Origin: Zhenpiania hominis
GTDB lineage: Bacteria > Bacillota > Clostridia > Peptostreptococcales > Anaerovoracaceae
Assembly: GCF_014333425.1 (NCBI RefSeq)
Contig: NZ_JACRYT010000021.1
Span: 1 to 52,472, forward strand
Length of the DNA: 52,472 nucleotides
Direction of reading: 5' to 3'
The position numbers were made by a program, and so were the translations under genes. Numbering within the stretch: the first letter of the stretch is position 1; each line of letters opens with the position of its first letter. Below the pieces are notes generated by a model that saw nothing but the letters and a program-made list of their open reading frames with translations, searched no databases and was not told where the DNA came from. This document shows, in pieces, positions 1 to 6,980 of the stretch.

Positions 1-23
1 GAAGAAGGTTGATAGAAAGGAAA

Positions 24-117
24 GTGTATCTTGTAGATGACTTGCTAAATGAGTCAATTACAATATACCAGTGTATCTTGTAGATGACTTGCTAAATGAG
101 TCAATTACAATATACCA
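24..117. repeat. Two tandem copies of a 47-bp imperfect palindrome (operator-like)
   Basis: Seen directly: positions 24-70 and 71-117 are identical 47-bp units, head to tail with no spacer. Each unit is an interrupted inverted repeat with paired arms GTAT/ATAC, TTGTA/TACAA and TGACT/AGTCA around a central TGCTAAATG. The second copy ends directly at the ribosome binding site of the DUF2200 gene. Inference: a dimeric regulator site (MerR- or BlaI-like symmetry) or an RNA hairpin in the leader. Two copies without spacers are not a CRISPR array. Confidence 0.7.
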
Positions 118-126
118 GGAGAACCA

Positions 127-483
127 ATGAATTCGGAAAAAGTATATAATATGGAATTTGCGAAACTCTATCCGCTGCTGGTTCAAAAAGCGGAAAGAAA
201 GGGAAGAACGGCTGAAGAGGTAGATACGATTATTTCCTGGCTTACCGGCTATCAGACAGAAGATATTAGAAAGGCGGCGGCAGGGTCGATAAGCTACAGC
301 GATTTTTTCCGAAACGCCCCGCAGTTAAATCCGGACAGGAAGCTGATCAAAGGAGTCGTGTGCGGAGTGCGGGTGGAAGAGATTGAAGAGCCGCTTATGC
401 GGGAGATACGCTATCTGGACAAGCTCATCGATGAGTTTGCCAAGGGAAAAGCGATGGAAAAGATTTTGAGGAAAAAGGCTTAA
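127..483 (+). CDS. DUF2200 family protein
   Basis: A 118-residue soluble protein that I recognise as DUF2200. Family-typical stretches are [18 protein letters not shown] near the N-terminus, the ISWLTGY segment, APQLNP, then [14 protein letters not shown] and a C-terminal LDKLIDELAKGKA-like helix. The length is normal for the family, so the gene looks intact. No biochemical function is established that I know of. The ATG follows AGGAG at a good distance. The upstream 47-bp tandem palindrome ends right at the ribosome binding site, so expression may be controlled by whatever binds it. The next gene, yjdF, has its own promoter and riboswitch, so this gene is probably monocistronic. Confidence 0.85.
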   Translation: MNSEKVYNMEFAKLYPLLVQKAERKGRTAEEVDTIISWLTGYQTEDIRKAAAGSISYSDFFRNAPQLNPDRKLIKGVVCGVRVEEIEEPLMREIRYLDKLIDEFAKGKAMEKILRKKA

Positions 484-511
484 GCGGGAAGTAACAAAAA
501 TCCATGAAACC

Positions 512-540
512 TTGACTTCCCCAAAGTTCTGATCTACTAT
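512..540 (+). promoter_or_regulatory. Sigma-A promoter of the yjdF transcript
   Basis: TTGACT at 512-517 and TACTAT at 535-540 are separated by exactly 17 bp. Transcription would start near 547 and produce a leader of about 180 nt carrying the yjdF riboswitch. Confidence 0.65.
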
Positions 541-600
541 TTTTTTGCGGCGCCGATCAGGAACCGCGATATTTCACAAAACAGCAAAGATAAAAACGCA

Positions 601-692
601 ACGCGCATTTTTCCATGCGCCAGAGCCGGTAGGTAGCCCGGCCGTCTCATTGCTACAGATGAGGTAAGTAACCTGCCCCTCCGGGTTGTCCA
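601..692 (+). ncRNA. yjdF riboswitch aptamer
   Basis: The leader directly before yjdF carries the features I associate with the yjdF motif RNA, which senses azaaromatic compounds. There is a short hairpin (GCGCA 603-607 with TGCGC 616-620), then GAGCCGGTAGGTAGCCCGGC at 623-642, a CTCAT/ATGAG hairpin (646-650 with 659-663), and AGGTAAGTAACCT. CCCCTCCGGG at 676-685 can pair back with CCCGG at 637-641. No terminator hairpin separates the aptamer from the gene, so control is more likely at translation. The call rests on motif memory plus its place before a clear YjdF gene. Confidence 0.85.
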
Positions 693-728
693 TTCTTTGC
701 TCATTGACCAATCAAAGGAGGGATTGTC

Positions 729-1145
729 ATGAGCAGAGTAACAGGCAGGCTGACGGTATTTTTCGAAGATCCGTTCTGGATGGGAATCTTTGAGCGGGTG
801 GAAAAGGGCAAACTGTCAGCAGCGAAAGTAACCTTTGGCGCCGAACCAAGGGAGCAGGAAGTGTATGCGTTTATTCAGAAGCACTATGACGAACTGCGTT
901 TCAGCCCAGGCGTCCGCGTGGTGGGAAAGGAGCAGAAAAAGAACCCCAAGCGGATGCGGCGGGAAGCGGAAAAACAGTTAAAGCGCGCCGGAGCGGGGAC
1001 AAAATCCCAGCAGGCGCTGAAACTGCAGCAGGAACAGCTGAAAATGAATCGCAAAGGCCAAAAACGCCGGCGCACGGAAGAGGAAAAAAAGCGTAAATTT
1101 GAATTAAAACAACAGAAGAAAAAAGAAAAACACAAAGGAAGGTAG
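729..1145 (+). CDS. yjdF: YjdF family protein
   Basis: A 138-residue protein with the standard YjdF layout. The N-terminal part reads LTVFFEDPFWMGIFERV and is followed by KVTFGAEP and FSPGV. The C-terminal half is strongly basic and charged (KKNPKRMRREAEKQL, KSQQALKLQQEQ, FELKQQKKKEKH) and probably forms one long helix. YjdF genes are commonly controlled by the yjdF riboswitch, present here at 601-692, and have been linked to tolerance of azaaromatic compounds; the molecular function is not settled. The ATG is preceded by AAAGGAGGG. A terminator follows the stop codon, so this is a single-gene transcription unit. Confidence 0.92.
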   Translation: MSRVTGRLTVFFEDPFWMGIFERVEKGKLSAAKVTFGAEPREQEVYAFIQKHYDELRFSPGVRVVGKEQKKNPKRMRREAEKQLKRAGAGTKSQQALKLQQEQLKMNRKGQKRRRTEEEKKRKFELKQQKKKEKHKGR

Positions 1146-1166
1146 GGGCAGAAAATGCCCCTTTTT
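1145..1166 (+). terminator. Intrinsic terminator of yjdF
   Basis: GGGGCA (1145-1150), a five-base loop, TGCCCC (1156-1161), then five T residues. Confidence 0.9.
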
Positions 1167-1269
1167 CGTTCGCATTTCTGTCAACATGATATTATAATAT
1201 TTATACATACCGGAGGAGACCCATTCTTCGCCAAGGAGATGTAAAGAAGATAAGGCAGGTGAAACACAG

Positions 1270-1677
1270 ATGAAAAAATTTACACTTCTGGATTATGTGT
1301 TGTTTAACGGAATCCCGAAAGAGGATATGGAAATGCTGCTGGCATGCATCGGAGCAAAAATAAAATTTTACAAAGAAAAGGATGATTTGACAGAACTGCT
1401 GCAGAACGGGCAGTATTGTTTTCTGCTTTTATCCGGCAAGATTCGAATGACTATGCCGAATGGAAATGTCCGTTTGCTGAAGGAAAACTCTTTTTTCGGC
1501 AGCGTCGTTTTTTCAGAAATCGTACCGGAGGCTGCAAAATCCGCTACTTATCAAGCGGAAACCCTTGTAACAATCCTTGTAATGGATCACGAGGGAATTG
1601 CGAATCCCTGTTGGTTCAGCTGTTTTTTCCACCATCGTTTGCGGGAAAACGCGGAGCGCCTTTATTGGCAAGGTTGA
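1270..1677 (+). pseudogene. Crp/Fnr regulator remnant, effector domain only
   Basis: 135 residues resembling the N-terminal cyclic-nucleotide-binding-like half of Crp/Fnr regulators. It shows a FNGIPKEDMEMLL start, the beta-roll with FLLLSGKIRMTM, NSFFGSVVFSE, and a C-helix segment containing SCFFHHRLREN. Family members continue from here into a winged helix-turn-helix of about 80 residues. Here the frame stops after ENAERLYWQG, and none of the three forward frames downstream resumes an HTH. The missing part is therefore deleted rather than just shifted. It may still be expressed as a DNA-binding-deficient fragment. The ATG at 1270 has only a weak ribosome binding site, and a TATAAT lies at 1193-1198. 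Confidence 0.7.
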
Positions 1678-1699
1678 CGGGAAGCATATCGGCTTTCTA

Positions 1700-1708
1700 T
1701 GTTATAAT
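1700..1708 (+). promoter_or_regulatory. Extended -10 promoter for the MmcQ/YjbR gene
   Basis: TG-T-TATAAT, with the hexamer at 1703-1708, lies 35 bp before the ATG at 1743. A TTGACG at 1674-1679 is 23 bp away, too far for a normal -35, so this would be an extended -10 promoter. Confidence 0.5.
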
Positions 1709-1742
1709 GAACGAAAAGGCAAAACACGCAAAAGGAGCGGCA

Positions 1743-2411
1743 ATGGATCTTATAAATCGTATTTTCAGAAGAAGAAAAGCCGACAGGTCAAAGCTGTTAG
1801 CATATGGTTTCTCGGAAGAGGGCGGAGGCTACGCCTATCATACGGTCTTGCCCGGCAGCGGGTTTTCAATGGAAATAGAACTTGCGCAGGACGGCTTAGT
1901 GACAGCGGTGGTAATGGATCCGGAAACAAAGGAACCTTACACGTTACATCTTTCGGATCACGCGACAGGGCGCTTTGTCACCGGGGTGAAGCTGGAATAT
2001 GAACAAGTGCTTACTGACATCGCGGAAACGTGTTTTGAGCCAGATGTGTTCAAGAGCGCGCAGACAAAAGAGATTATCGCCTATGTTCGCGAAACCTACG
2101 GGGATGAGCTTGAATTCCTTTGGAGCAAATTTCCGGATAATGCTGTCTGGCGCAGGAAAGAGACCCGGAAATGGTATGGCGCGATTCTTACCGTTTCCCG
2201 CAGAAAGCTGGGGTTCCCTTCAGATGAAATTGTTGAAATTATTGATTTACGGATCGAACCGGAGCAGATGAACGCGATGATAGACAAGAAAAGATACTTT
2301 CCGGGCTGGCATATGAATAAGAAACACTGGTATACCATAATTTTGGACGGTTCGGTATCCACAGAGGAAATCTGCAGCCGCATTGATGAGAGTTACCGCC
2401 TGGCAAAGTGA
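1743..2411 (+). CDS. MmcQ/YjbR family DNA-binding protein
   Basis: 222 residues. The C-terminal 120 residues form an MmcQ/YjbR domain: AYVRETYGDELEFLWSKFPD, then WRRKETRKWYGAI, LGFPSDEIVEIIDLRI, and the family signature region FPGWHMNKKHWYTIILDGSV. The N-terminal 100 residues are an accessory domain (FSEEGGGYAYHTVLPGSGF, MEIELAQDGLVTAVVMD) often found in longer members. This family adopts a double-wing DNA-binding-like fold; targets are unknown. I chose ATG 1743 because AAAGGAG precedes it; the open frame runs further upstream, but into the Crp remnant without a ribosome binding site. The next gene starts 16 bp after the stop. Confidence 0.88.
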   Translation: MDLINRIFRRRKADRSKLLAYGFSEEGGGYAYHTVLPGSGFSMEIELAQDGLVTAVVMDPETKEPYTLHLSDHATGRFVTGVKLEYEQVLTDIAETCFEPDVFKSAQTKEIIAYVRETYGDELEFLWSKFPDNAVWRRKETRKWYGAILTVSRRKLGFPSDEIVEIIDLRIEPEQMNAMIDKKRYFPGWHMNKKHWYTIILDGSVSTEEICSRIDESYRLAK

Positions 2412-2427
2412 AACGAGGAGGCAGCAA

Positions 2428-2949
2428 ATGATTATTTTGATTACCGGCGCTTCTCATACAGGGAAAACACTGCTGGCGCAGAGACTTCTTGAGCGGTACC
2501 AATACCCTTACTTATCCATTGACCATTTAAAGATGGGTCTGATCCGGAGCGGAAACACCTCGCTCACGCCGGAAAACGATGAAGAACTGGAAGGTTATTT
2601 GTGGCCGATTGTTCGGGAAATCATAAAAACGGCGATTGAGAATCAGCAGAATCTCATTGTTGAGGGATGCTACGTTCCCTTTCAGTGGAAAGAGGATTTC
2701 TCAGAGGATTATTTAAAAGAGATCCGTTATTACTGCCTGGTAATGAGCCGCAATTATATTGAACAGCATTTTGAGGATATAAAAAAATACGCGAATGTAA
2801 TTGAGCAGCGGATCGGCGGCACCCAGTGCGCGATGGAGGACGTTCTTGCGGATAATGCCCATTATCTGAAAATGTGCCGGAAATATAACTGTGATTATAT
2901 TCGTATCGATCACTGGCATAATATAGAAGATGAATTTCAGAGAGGATAA
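2428..2949 (+). CDS. P-loop NTPase, adenylate-kinase-like small kinase
   Basis: 173 residues. The Walker A motif is GASHTGKT at residues 7-14, directly after the first beta strand (MIILIT). SIDHLKMG follows, where small-molecule kinases often bind substrate, and a hydrophobic strand LIVEGCYVPF would hold the Walker-B-like acidic residue. The remainder is helical with charged residues near RNYIEQHFEDIKKYANVIEQRIGG, resembling a lid. Overall it resembles zeta-toxin/adenylate-kinase-type ATPases annotated as 2-phosphoglycerate kinase-like or simply AAA; the substrate is unknown. The start is ATG 2428 after GAGGAGG. It lies in a tight run between the YjbR-like gene and the ATPase gene. Confidence 0.75.
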   Translation: MIILITGASHTGKTLLAQRLLERYQYPYLSIDHLKMGLIRSGNTSLTPENDEELEGYLWPIVREIIKTAIENQQNLIVEGCYVPFQWKEDFSEDYLKEIRYYCLVMSRNYIEQHFEDIKKYANVIEQRIGGTQCAMEDVLADNAHYLKMCRKYNCDYIRIDHWHNIEDEFQRG

Positions 2950-2954
2950 AAATT

Positions 2955-3668
2955 GTGTGTGTATTTATTAAAAAGGTATGTATCGATTGGGAGCATTTTT
3001 CGGAGGAAAGCTATCTGCATCATATTCCCGCTCTGACGGGAATGAAGGAACTTTCCTTCAGCGGCCCGGTCACGTATTTCGCGGGAGAAAACGGGACGGG
3101 AAAATCCACACTGCTGGAAGCAATCGCTATCGCGTGGGGATTTAATCCGGAAGGCGGAAGCATTCATTATTCTTTTTCCACCCATGACTCCCATTCCGGC
3201 CTTTGGGAAGCCGTGACAATCGTGCGAGGCGCCCGGACACCGAAATGGGGATATTTCCTCCGGGCGGAAAGCTTTTATAACGTAGCGACCAAAGAAGCCG
3301 AATACGCGGATGGAAATCATCCTTCCATGGGCTTGCACGAACAGTCCCATGGGGAAAGCTTTCTGGCTGTGATGCGGGGTAAATTATCGGCGCAGGGGCT
3401 CTACATTCTCGATGAACCGGAAGCGGCACTGTCCCCTCAGAGCCAGCTGGCCTTTCTTGTTACCATGAAACAGGCGGTTGAGAAAGGGGCTCAGTTTATA
3501 ATTGCAAGTCATTCGCCGATTCTGCTGGGGTATCCGGATGCGGATATTTGGTCTTTTGATAAAAGCGAACCGCGACTCATTGCATATGAAGACACGGAAA
3601 GCTATCAAGTGACGGAAATGTTTCTTCACAATCGAGAGTCTCTTTTAACGAAACTTCTGGGGAGGTAA
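2955..3668 (+). CDS. AAA family ATPase (ABC-type, RecF/OLD-like)
   Basis: 237 residues with a complete ABC-type ATPase set. The Walker A motif is GENGTGKS around residues 45-52, and the Walker B strand is LYILDEPEAALSP around 149-161 with the D-loop following. A switch histidine lies in FIIASHSPILLGYPDADIW. It has no membrane segments and no permease partner, so it belongs to the stand-alone predicted ATPases (COG3910-like) rather than the transporters. The start codon is GTG, preceded by AGAGGA. The gene begins 5 bp after the kinase and ends one base before the next ATG, so all three are probably co-transcribed. Biological role unknown. Confidence 0.85.
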   Translation: MCVFIKKVCIDWEHFSEESYLHHIPALTGMKELSFSGPVTYFAGENGTGKSTLLEAIAIAWGFNPEGGSIHYSFSTHDSHSGLWEAVTIVRGARTPKWGYFLRAESFYNVATKEAEYADGNHPSMGLHEQSHGESFLAVMRGKLSAQGLYILDEPEAALSPQSQLAFLVTMKQAVEKGAQFIIASHSPILLGYPDADIWSFDKSEPRLIAYEDTESYQVTEMFLHNRESLLTKLLGR

Positions 3669-3669
3669 G

Positions 3670-4056
3670 ATGAGAAAAATAAAGTATACCGTTGACGATA
3701 AAAAAATGAATGCGGAAGATTTCCTTTCCCTGGCCAGGCAGGTATGGCCGGGAGAGTATGATCTGCCAAAGACCCGGGAGGCGCTGAAGAAGACCATAAA
3801 TATTACCGCTTACGACGGGGCGATTCTCGCGGGCTGCCTGCGGATTCTTTCGGACGGCTGCTTTTTCGGAACAATTACAGAGCTGCTGGTTCTGCCGCAG
3901 TATCAGCATCAGGGAATCGGCAGCAGGCTGCTTTGCCTTGCCAGAGAACATACTCCGACGATACTGTATTTTGGCGCCCAGCCGGGAGTGGAACCCTTTT
4001 ACGAGAAAAACGGCTGCCAAAAGAGTCTGCAGTCCTATATCATAGATGCCCTGTGA
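3670..4056 (+). CDS. GNAT family N-acetyltransferase
   Basis: 128 residues forming a compact GNAT fold. The central strand has ITELLVLPQYQHQGIGSRLL, whose QHQGIGS is the acetyl-CoA pyrophosphate loop (Q/R-x-x-G-x-G/A), followed by the helix LLCLAREH. The C-terminal part, FGAQPGVEPFYEKNGC, matches the usual FYEKxGF strand-turn. The substrate cannot be deduced. The ATG lies one base after the stop of the upstream ATPase, whose last codons hold the GGGGAGG ribosome binding site, so the two are translationally coupled. Confidence 0.88.
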   Translation: MRKIKYTVDDKKMNAEDFLSLARQVWPGEYDLPKTREALKKTINITAYDGAILAGCLRILSDGCFFGTITELLVLPQYQHQGIGSRLLCLAREHTPTILYFGAQPGVEPFYEKNGCQKSLQSYIIDAL

Positions 4057-4308
4057 AGCGGCCAGGCCGGGCCGGGTATACACGGACGAGAAAAATGCAA
4101 AAAATGCGTGCAAAAAAACATAAAAAGAGAGGGTTTGAAGCGGATTTTTTGATAAAATCAGGACAGAATAGACGGGTTTTATACGCAATTTACGATTTTC
4201 ATGCTGTGGTGTATACGATTATTATACGCAATGTGGATGATTTTTGAGCCGGTGTATACTGCGCGGTATAGCGGCCTTTCGTTAAGAAGAGCAGAAAGGA
4301 GAACGAAC
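4057..4308 (+). other. Intergenic region with repeated GTGTATAC sites
   Basis: GTATACAC lies at 4076-4083, and GTGTATAC at 4209-4216 and 4252-4259, the last two 43 bp apart. TTATACGCAAT occurs at 4179-4189 and 4222-4232, and TACGATT at 4191-4197 and 4214-4220. These nested direct repeats suggest a regulator-binding region in front of the next gene. No clear promoter hexamer pair or gene was found here. Confidence 0.4.
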
Positions 4309-4719
4309 TTGGAAAACAAGACAGTCAGGATAACCGGCAGTGATGTGAATTGCAGCTACTGCGGCAGGCAGGCGAAATTCTATGTGGACGGAGATCGGGA
4401 AAATGCCTATTGCTCGGAAGAATGCCGGCAGCTTCATCAGAAAGCGCTGCGCAAAATAAAGAAGAGTCTGAAATGGTTTTTTTCAGGAATTTGCGCGTCC
4501 GTATTGCTGCTGGTTGCGGGAGCCTTTTTTAAAACTCCTTCAGTATCTCAATATCTGGCGGGCAGCGGAATGGCGCTGCTGGGAATCACATTGATTCTGT
4601 TTCCCTTCTGCACCCCGGAAACATACCGGAAATTCGGATATGTAAAAAGCGCGGGACTCGGCCGCCTGCTGGGAGTTCTGACGGCGGTTTTCGGAGTTGT
4701 GATTCTGCTCCGGGGTTGA
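4309..4719 (+). CDS. Small zinc-ribbon membrane protein
   Basis: 136 residues of unknown function. The N-terminus holds a treble-clef-like cysteine cluster (CSYCG and later CSEEC, about 15 residues apart) that should bind zinc. Two hydrophobic segments follow, WFFSGICASVLLLVAGAFF and MALLGITLILFPFC, and then a third, LLGVLTAVFGVVILL, at the C-terminus. The expected form is a membrane protein with a cytoplasmic zinc finger. I chose the TTG at 4309 because AAAGGAG precedes it and the upstream part of the open frame is intergenic repeat sequence. The repeat-rich region before it suggests regulated expression. Confidence 0.65.
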   Translation: MENKTVRITGSDVNCSYCGRQAKFYVDGDRENAYCSEECRQLHQKALRKIKKSLKWFFSGICASVLLLVAGAFFKTPSVSQYLAGSGMALLGITLILFPFCTPETYRKFGYVKSAGLGRLLGVLTAVFGVVILLRG

Positions 4720-4779
4720 GAAAGGATGAAGAAAGGGGTTCCCATGCAGTCTGAGCGGAATCTGGATCGGAGGTTGGTT

Positions 4780-5085
4780 ATGTTTTCAGACAAGAGAAGC
4801 AAAAAAATTGTTTTTATTGCCCATTGTCTTTTGAATCAAAATGCCATATCGGATGGCACCGCTGTATATCCGGCAGCGTTTAAGGAGGTTATTACAGCGC
4901 TTCTTGACGCGGATGTCGGCATTGAGACGACATCGGATCAGGATAAAGAAATCGAAGGGATGGGGCTTTTTATGGAACTGCTTGACAAGCGGCTGAGGGA
5001 GGAACACCTGCAGGTCCCCATGATCGGTCTAAAGGCCTCGGAACCTGTGAAAGAAAAAATAAAGCCCTTTTTAGCAGGAATTTAG
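4780..5085 (+). pseudogene. TudS/CD3072-like putative desulfidase with an internal deletion
   Basis: 101 residues, in frame. The N-terminal part (KIVFIAHCLLNQNAISDGTA, then FKEVITALLDADVGI) matches the start of clostridial TudS-related putative desulfidases. The C-terminal part (ETTSDQDKEIEGMGLFMELL and VPMIGLKAS) matches their end. From memory, full-length relatives have roughly 80 more residues between DADVGI and GVETTS, including the CPE and SPxCG cysteines that hold the iron-sulfur cluster. Here the two halves are joined directly at DADVGI-ETTSD, so two of the expected cysteines are gone. I start at ATG 4780 after GGAGG; an in-frame ATG at 4744 with a GGGG site is an alternative. Probably a non-functional deletion derivative. 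Confidence 0.6.
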
Positions 5086-5101
5086 AAAGAGGAGTAAAAA
5101 A

Positions 5102-5524
5102 GTGGCGATTTCAACGATAACAGCTGTGCTGCCGTGGGACGTTCGCAGCGTATGGAATACGGTTACTTCTGTCCGGGATTACACCTGGCGCAGCGATCTG
5201 GAGCGGACGGAAAGTCTGAACGAGAGGCAATTTGTGGAATATACAAAAAAGGGATACGCGACAACATTTACCATTACCGCTTCCGAACCCTACCGTCGCT
5301 GGGAGTTTGATATGGAAAACAGCAGCATGAGCGGGCACTGGACCGGCATTTTTTCCAGTAAAGGAGAGGGAACAGAAATTTGTTTTACAGAAGAGGTCCG
5401 CGCAAAACGATTTTTTCTGAAACCCTTTATAAAACGTTATTTGAAAACGCAGCAGGCCCGGTTTGTCGCCGATTTAGAAGCGGAACTTAGGCGCTTGTAT
5501 GGAGGCGTTTCCTGTCATCGCTGA
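5102..5524 (+). CDS. SRPBCC (START-like) family protein
   Basis: 140 residues with the SRPBCC/polyketide-cyclase-like pattern. An initial strand and helix (AVLPWDVRSVWNTVTSVRDYTWRSDLE) are followed by alternating beta strands, including YTKKGYATTFTITASEPYRRWEF and TGIFSSKGEGTEICFTEEV. A long C-terminal helix (KPFIKRYLKTQQARFVADLEAELR) would close a hydrophobic cavity. Such proteins bind small lipophilic ligands; the ligand is unknown. The start is GTG at 5102, preceded by AGAGGAG, 16 bp after the damaged desulfidase-like gene, so it was probably in the same operon. Confidence 0.8.
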   Translation: MAISTITAVLPWDVRSVWNTVTSVRDYTWRSDLERTESLNERQFVEYTKKGYATTFTITASEPYRRWEFDMENSSMSGHWTGIFSSKGEGTEICFTEEVRAKRFFLKPFIKRYLKTQQARFVADLEAELRRLYGGVSCHR

Positions 5525-5859
5525 AACGCGCAGCGCTTGCCGGGGCGCCAAAAAGTGTACAGCTTGCTCAGGTTGAAATGTTTGTACACGTTTTTTTCTT
5601 CGCGAATATTTATGAACGGATATTTGGGGGGCGAAATGGAAAAAATAGGTCGATTTTTTCTGGAAAAGACAGAAGAACGAATGCTTTCCGTGGAAAAAGA
5701 AACCTTCGGGAATCAGAAAACGTGTACAAAGTGTTGAAGAAAGTGTAAATGTACACAAATACAAAAAATGGAAAAGAATGTTTAACTGATAAGATGAATA
5801 AAAATACCAAACTGCCGTTCCCAGCTGAACGGCAGGCAGGAGAAATACAAAGGAGGAGC
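5525..5859 (+). other. Region with paired GTGTACA palindromes and a small ORF
   Basis: No recognised gene except the 33-codon ORF listed separately. Two elements of form GTGTACA-N21-TGTACAC lie at 5555-5589 and 5722-5756. The arms and the spacer length are identical, but the 21-bp cores differ. The conserved spacing with variable cores suggests protein-binding sites. The strong GGAGGAG site of the next gene lies just before 5860. Confidence 0.6.
5636..5737 (+). CDS. Possible 33-residue peptide ending in Cys-Thr-Lys-Cys
   Basis: A short ORF with a G-rich site (GGGGGG) five bases before its ATG. The peptide is charged and amphipathic (MEKIGRFFLEKTEERML) and ends in CTKC, a zinc-knuckle-like half. 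It lies between the two GTGTACA palindromes, and its 3' end overlaps the left arm of the second. It could be a small regulated peptide, a leader peptide or chance. No homologue is known to me. Confidence 0.25.
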   Translation: MEKIGRFFLEKTEERMLSVEKETFGNQKTCTKC

Positions 5860-6132
5860 ATGAGCGAGTTAAGAAGGATTCCCGGAGTAGGGAAAAATAT
5901 TGAAGAGGATCTGCGGAATATCGGGATAAAGGCCATCGATGATTTAAAAGGAAAAGATCCGCAGGAGCTATACCGGAAGGACTGCGAATTCAAAGGCTTT
6001 CAGGAGGATAAATGCCAGCTTTATGTATTCCGCCTTGCCGTATACTTTGCCGAGACTGAAAATCCCGATAAGGAAAAGTTGAAATGGTGGTACTGGAAAG
6101 ATAAATCGTATCCACAGGAGCGGACGGAATAG
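5860..6132 (+). CDS. Helix-hairpin-helix protein (Cdd1/pathogenicity-locus family)
   Basis: 90 residues. It opens with a helix-hairpin-helix motif, LRRIPGVGKNIEEDLRNIGI, followed by IDDLKGKDPQELYRK. This is the layout of Cdd1-type proteins, named after a gene at the C. difficile pathogenicity locus and related to the TfoX C-terminal domain. The second half has a cysteine pair (CEFKGFQEDKC) and the family-typical LYVFRLAVYFAE and LKWWYWKD ending. HhH domains bind DNA non-specifically; the role is unknown. The start ATG 5860 follows AAAGGAGGAG; the in-frame ATGs upstream lie within the palindrome region and lack a site. It lies 21 bp before the next gene, probably in one operon. Confidence 0.85.
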   Translation: MSELRRIPGVGKNIEEDLRNIGIKAIDDLKGKDPQELYRKDCEFKGFQEDKCQLYVFRLAVYFAETENPDKEKLKWWYWKDKSYPQERTE

Positions 6133-6153
6133 AACCGGAGGAGGGAAAAGAAT

Positions 6154-6939
6154 ATGCGGAAAGTAAAGCGGGAGGAGCGCAAAGGGATTGCGCCGTTATT
6201 TGACGGAATTTGGGATTCCATGGTGATCAGTTATTTGCAGGGATATCAGGGAGAAGGCTTTGTGAATGATTTTCCCAATCCGGAATTTGGACTGATTGTC
6301 AGCGGCGAGTATTCCTTTCCGGGCGGAGATCCGGGAGCGGCTGGCGTGCGGGATATGATCGAACATGTTTTCGATTATATCGAAGGTAATGAGACGACAT
6401 TTATCTATGCGCCGGAAAATCTCGGCTGGCGCGATCTGATACTGGAGTGTCATCCTGACAAGGCGGAAGAAGTGATGCGATTTTGGATCGTCCAGAAGGA
6501 CTATGATTTTGACGAGAAACGGTTGAATTCCTACATGGAAAAACTGCCTGAGGGGTACCAAATTGTGCCTTTTGACGAGGAGCTGTACAGACAGGCTATG
6601 GACAGCGAATGGTCGCGAGAATTTTGTGAGACCTTTGAGGATGCGGAGGATTATCTGAACCGCGGTTTTGGCTTTGGCATTCTGGATAACGGACAGCTGG
6701 TTTCAGGAATATCCACCATGACCGTTTACGATGGAGGCACCGAAATCCAGATTGCCACAAGGGAAGACTACAGGCGCAGGGGACTTGCCCTGCCATGCGC
6801 TGCCCGTTTTATCCTGGAAGCGAAAAAAAGAGGGATACGCCCGTGCTGGGATGCGGCCAACGAAACATCGAGACACATGGCAGTCAAATTGGGTTATGAG
6901 TATAATGGAGAATACTCTACCGTCCATATGCGCAGATAG
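6154..6939 (+). CDS. GNAT acetyltransferase (PF12746-like, two-domain)
   Basis: 261 residues. The N-terminal half (FDGIWDSMVISYLQGYQG, GLIVSGEYSFPGGDP) and the C-terminal GNAT half match the 260-residue GNAT_acetyltran family (PF12746). In the C-terminal half, IQIATREDYRRRGLALPCAARFI carries the acetyl-CoA-binding R-R-R-G-L-A turn, and RPCWDAANETSRHMAVKLGYEY is the conserved closing motif (W-D-A-x-N, then KLGY). The length is normal. The ATG follows GGAGGG. The substrate is unknown. Confidence 0.88.
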   Translation: MRKVKREERKGIAPLFDGIWDSMVISYLQGYQGEGFVNDFPNPEFGLIVSGEYSFPGGDPGAAGVRDMIEHVFDYIEGNETTFIYAPENLGWRDLILECHPDKAEEVMRFWIVQKDYDFDEKRLNSYMEKLPEGYQIVPFDEELYRQAMDSEWSREFCETFEDAEDYLNRGFGFGILDNGQLVSGISTMTVYDGGTEIQIATREDYRRRGLALPCAARFILEAKKRGIRPCWDAANETSRHMAVKLGYEYNGEYSTVHMRR

Positions 6940-6980
6940 AAATGTCTGCGCTGAGCGCAATTGTGGAAGGAAGTGATAGC

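Noticed and set aside
24..117. CRISPR array
   Set aside because: Only two units, joined without any spacer, and no cas genes in the window.
1416..1742. Long N-terminal extension of the MmcQ/YjbR protein
   Set aside because: The open frame overlaps the Crp/Fnr remnant in another frame and lacks a ribosome binding site; AAAGGAG before 1743 marks the start.
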